Assembly (NCBI GenBank): GCA_948857205.1
Contig: CAQPRV010000130.1
Span: 1 to 15,124 of the forward strand
DNA from: an uncultured Clostridia bacterium
GTDB lineage: Bacteria > Bacillota > Clostridia > TANB77 > CAG-508
Direction of reading: 5' to 3'
DNA: 15,124 nt
Shown here one piece after another: positions 14,868-15,124 of the stretch (positions are counted from its first letter, which is position 1; every line of letters begins with the position of its first letter). Under the pieces are notes generated by a model. The model saw only the letters and a program-made list of their open reading frames with translations, was not told the DNA's origin and ran no database searches. Position numbers and translations under genes: made by a program.

Positions 14868-15124
14868 GTAAAGTTATTAAGTTTAGAATTTTTGTAAATG
14901 AATATATAATTCAGTAAATAGCTACTGACCAACCTAAGCTATATAAATGTTGATTTTTTAGTGGGAATTTATTTTATATAAAGGAAGAAAATATCTAAAA
15001 TATTTATGAAATTTCGAATGCAACTGGAAAATATTTAGAAATTATTATCATATAAAATGAGGGATGTTCAAGGCAAAACTACAATTAGAGTAACAATAAT
15101 AAGTATAGAAGCAGAAGTTAAAAT
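14868..15124. other. Right edge without a supported gene
   Basis: AT-rich sequence after the terminator. The only open frame reaching the edge starts at ATG 15057 (MRDVQGKTTIRVTIISIEAEVK, cut by the window end) and has no ribosome binding site. Another ATG at 15006 follows a distant AAAGGAAG but stops after nine further codons. These may be the eroded edge of a neighbouring gene, but nothing more can be supported. Confidence 0.4.

Noticed and set aside
15057..15124. Partial gene running off the right edge
   Set aside because: Only 22 codons are visible, with no ribosome binding site and no recognisable family; listed only as a remark on the edge region.

Overview
The window is very AT-rich (roughly three quarters A+T by eye), with strong AGGAGG-type ribosome binding sites, TTG and GTG starts, and Firmicutes-type families: a YknXYZ/MacB-like exporter, a MepA-type MATE pump, a DXS-like transketolase and a two-component system. 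This suggests a low-GC Clostridia-like Firmicute. I cannot name the species.

Layout. Positions 1-233 hold nothing I can support. From 7439 down to 234, on the minus strand, lies one long co-directional block. In transcription order it encodes a 78-residue membrane-anchored small protein (7203-7439), a membrane fusion protein (6144-7142), an ABC ATPase (5435-6109), a MacB/FtsX-type permease (4266-5435), an exported protein with a charged linker and a cadherin-like beta-sandwich (3168-4244), a short second adaptor (2477-3124), an OmpR-type response regulator (1679-2356) and its histidine kinase (234-1499). The exporter half starts from a promoter with an 11-bp-phased direct repeat typical of OmpR-family regulators. 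The regulator half has its own extended -10 promoter, next to a GC-richer REP-like inverted repeat. Three tandem copies of a hairpin-plus-Shine-Dalgarno element lie between regulator and kinase, and a fourth copy is the leader of the MATE gene.

Upstream of the exporter block are two terminator hairpins and a decayed DXS-like gene (7663-8512). That gene has a nonsense codon, a large internal deletion, a frameshift and an early end. It is followed by a MATE efflux gene (8601-9932) with a clear promoter and leader hairpin, and a TetR-family regulator (10176-10736).

Divergent from the TetR gene, on the plus strand, is a large MMPL/RND-type transporter (10941-14807, 1288 residues). Its second extracellular region carries eight degenerate tandem repeats of about 80 residues, which is the most unusual protein feature here. 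A near-perfect 26-bp palindrome between the two genes is a good candidate operator. The MMPL gene ends at a terminator, and the last 250 bases contain no gene I can support.

Working view: this is an envelope/export region. One two-component-controlled ABC exporter is built with hairpin-less adaptors suited to a cell without an outer membrane. One MATE pump and one repeat-bearing MMPL transporter lie around a TetR repressor.
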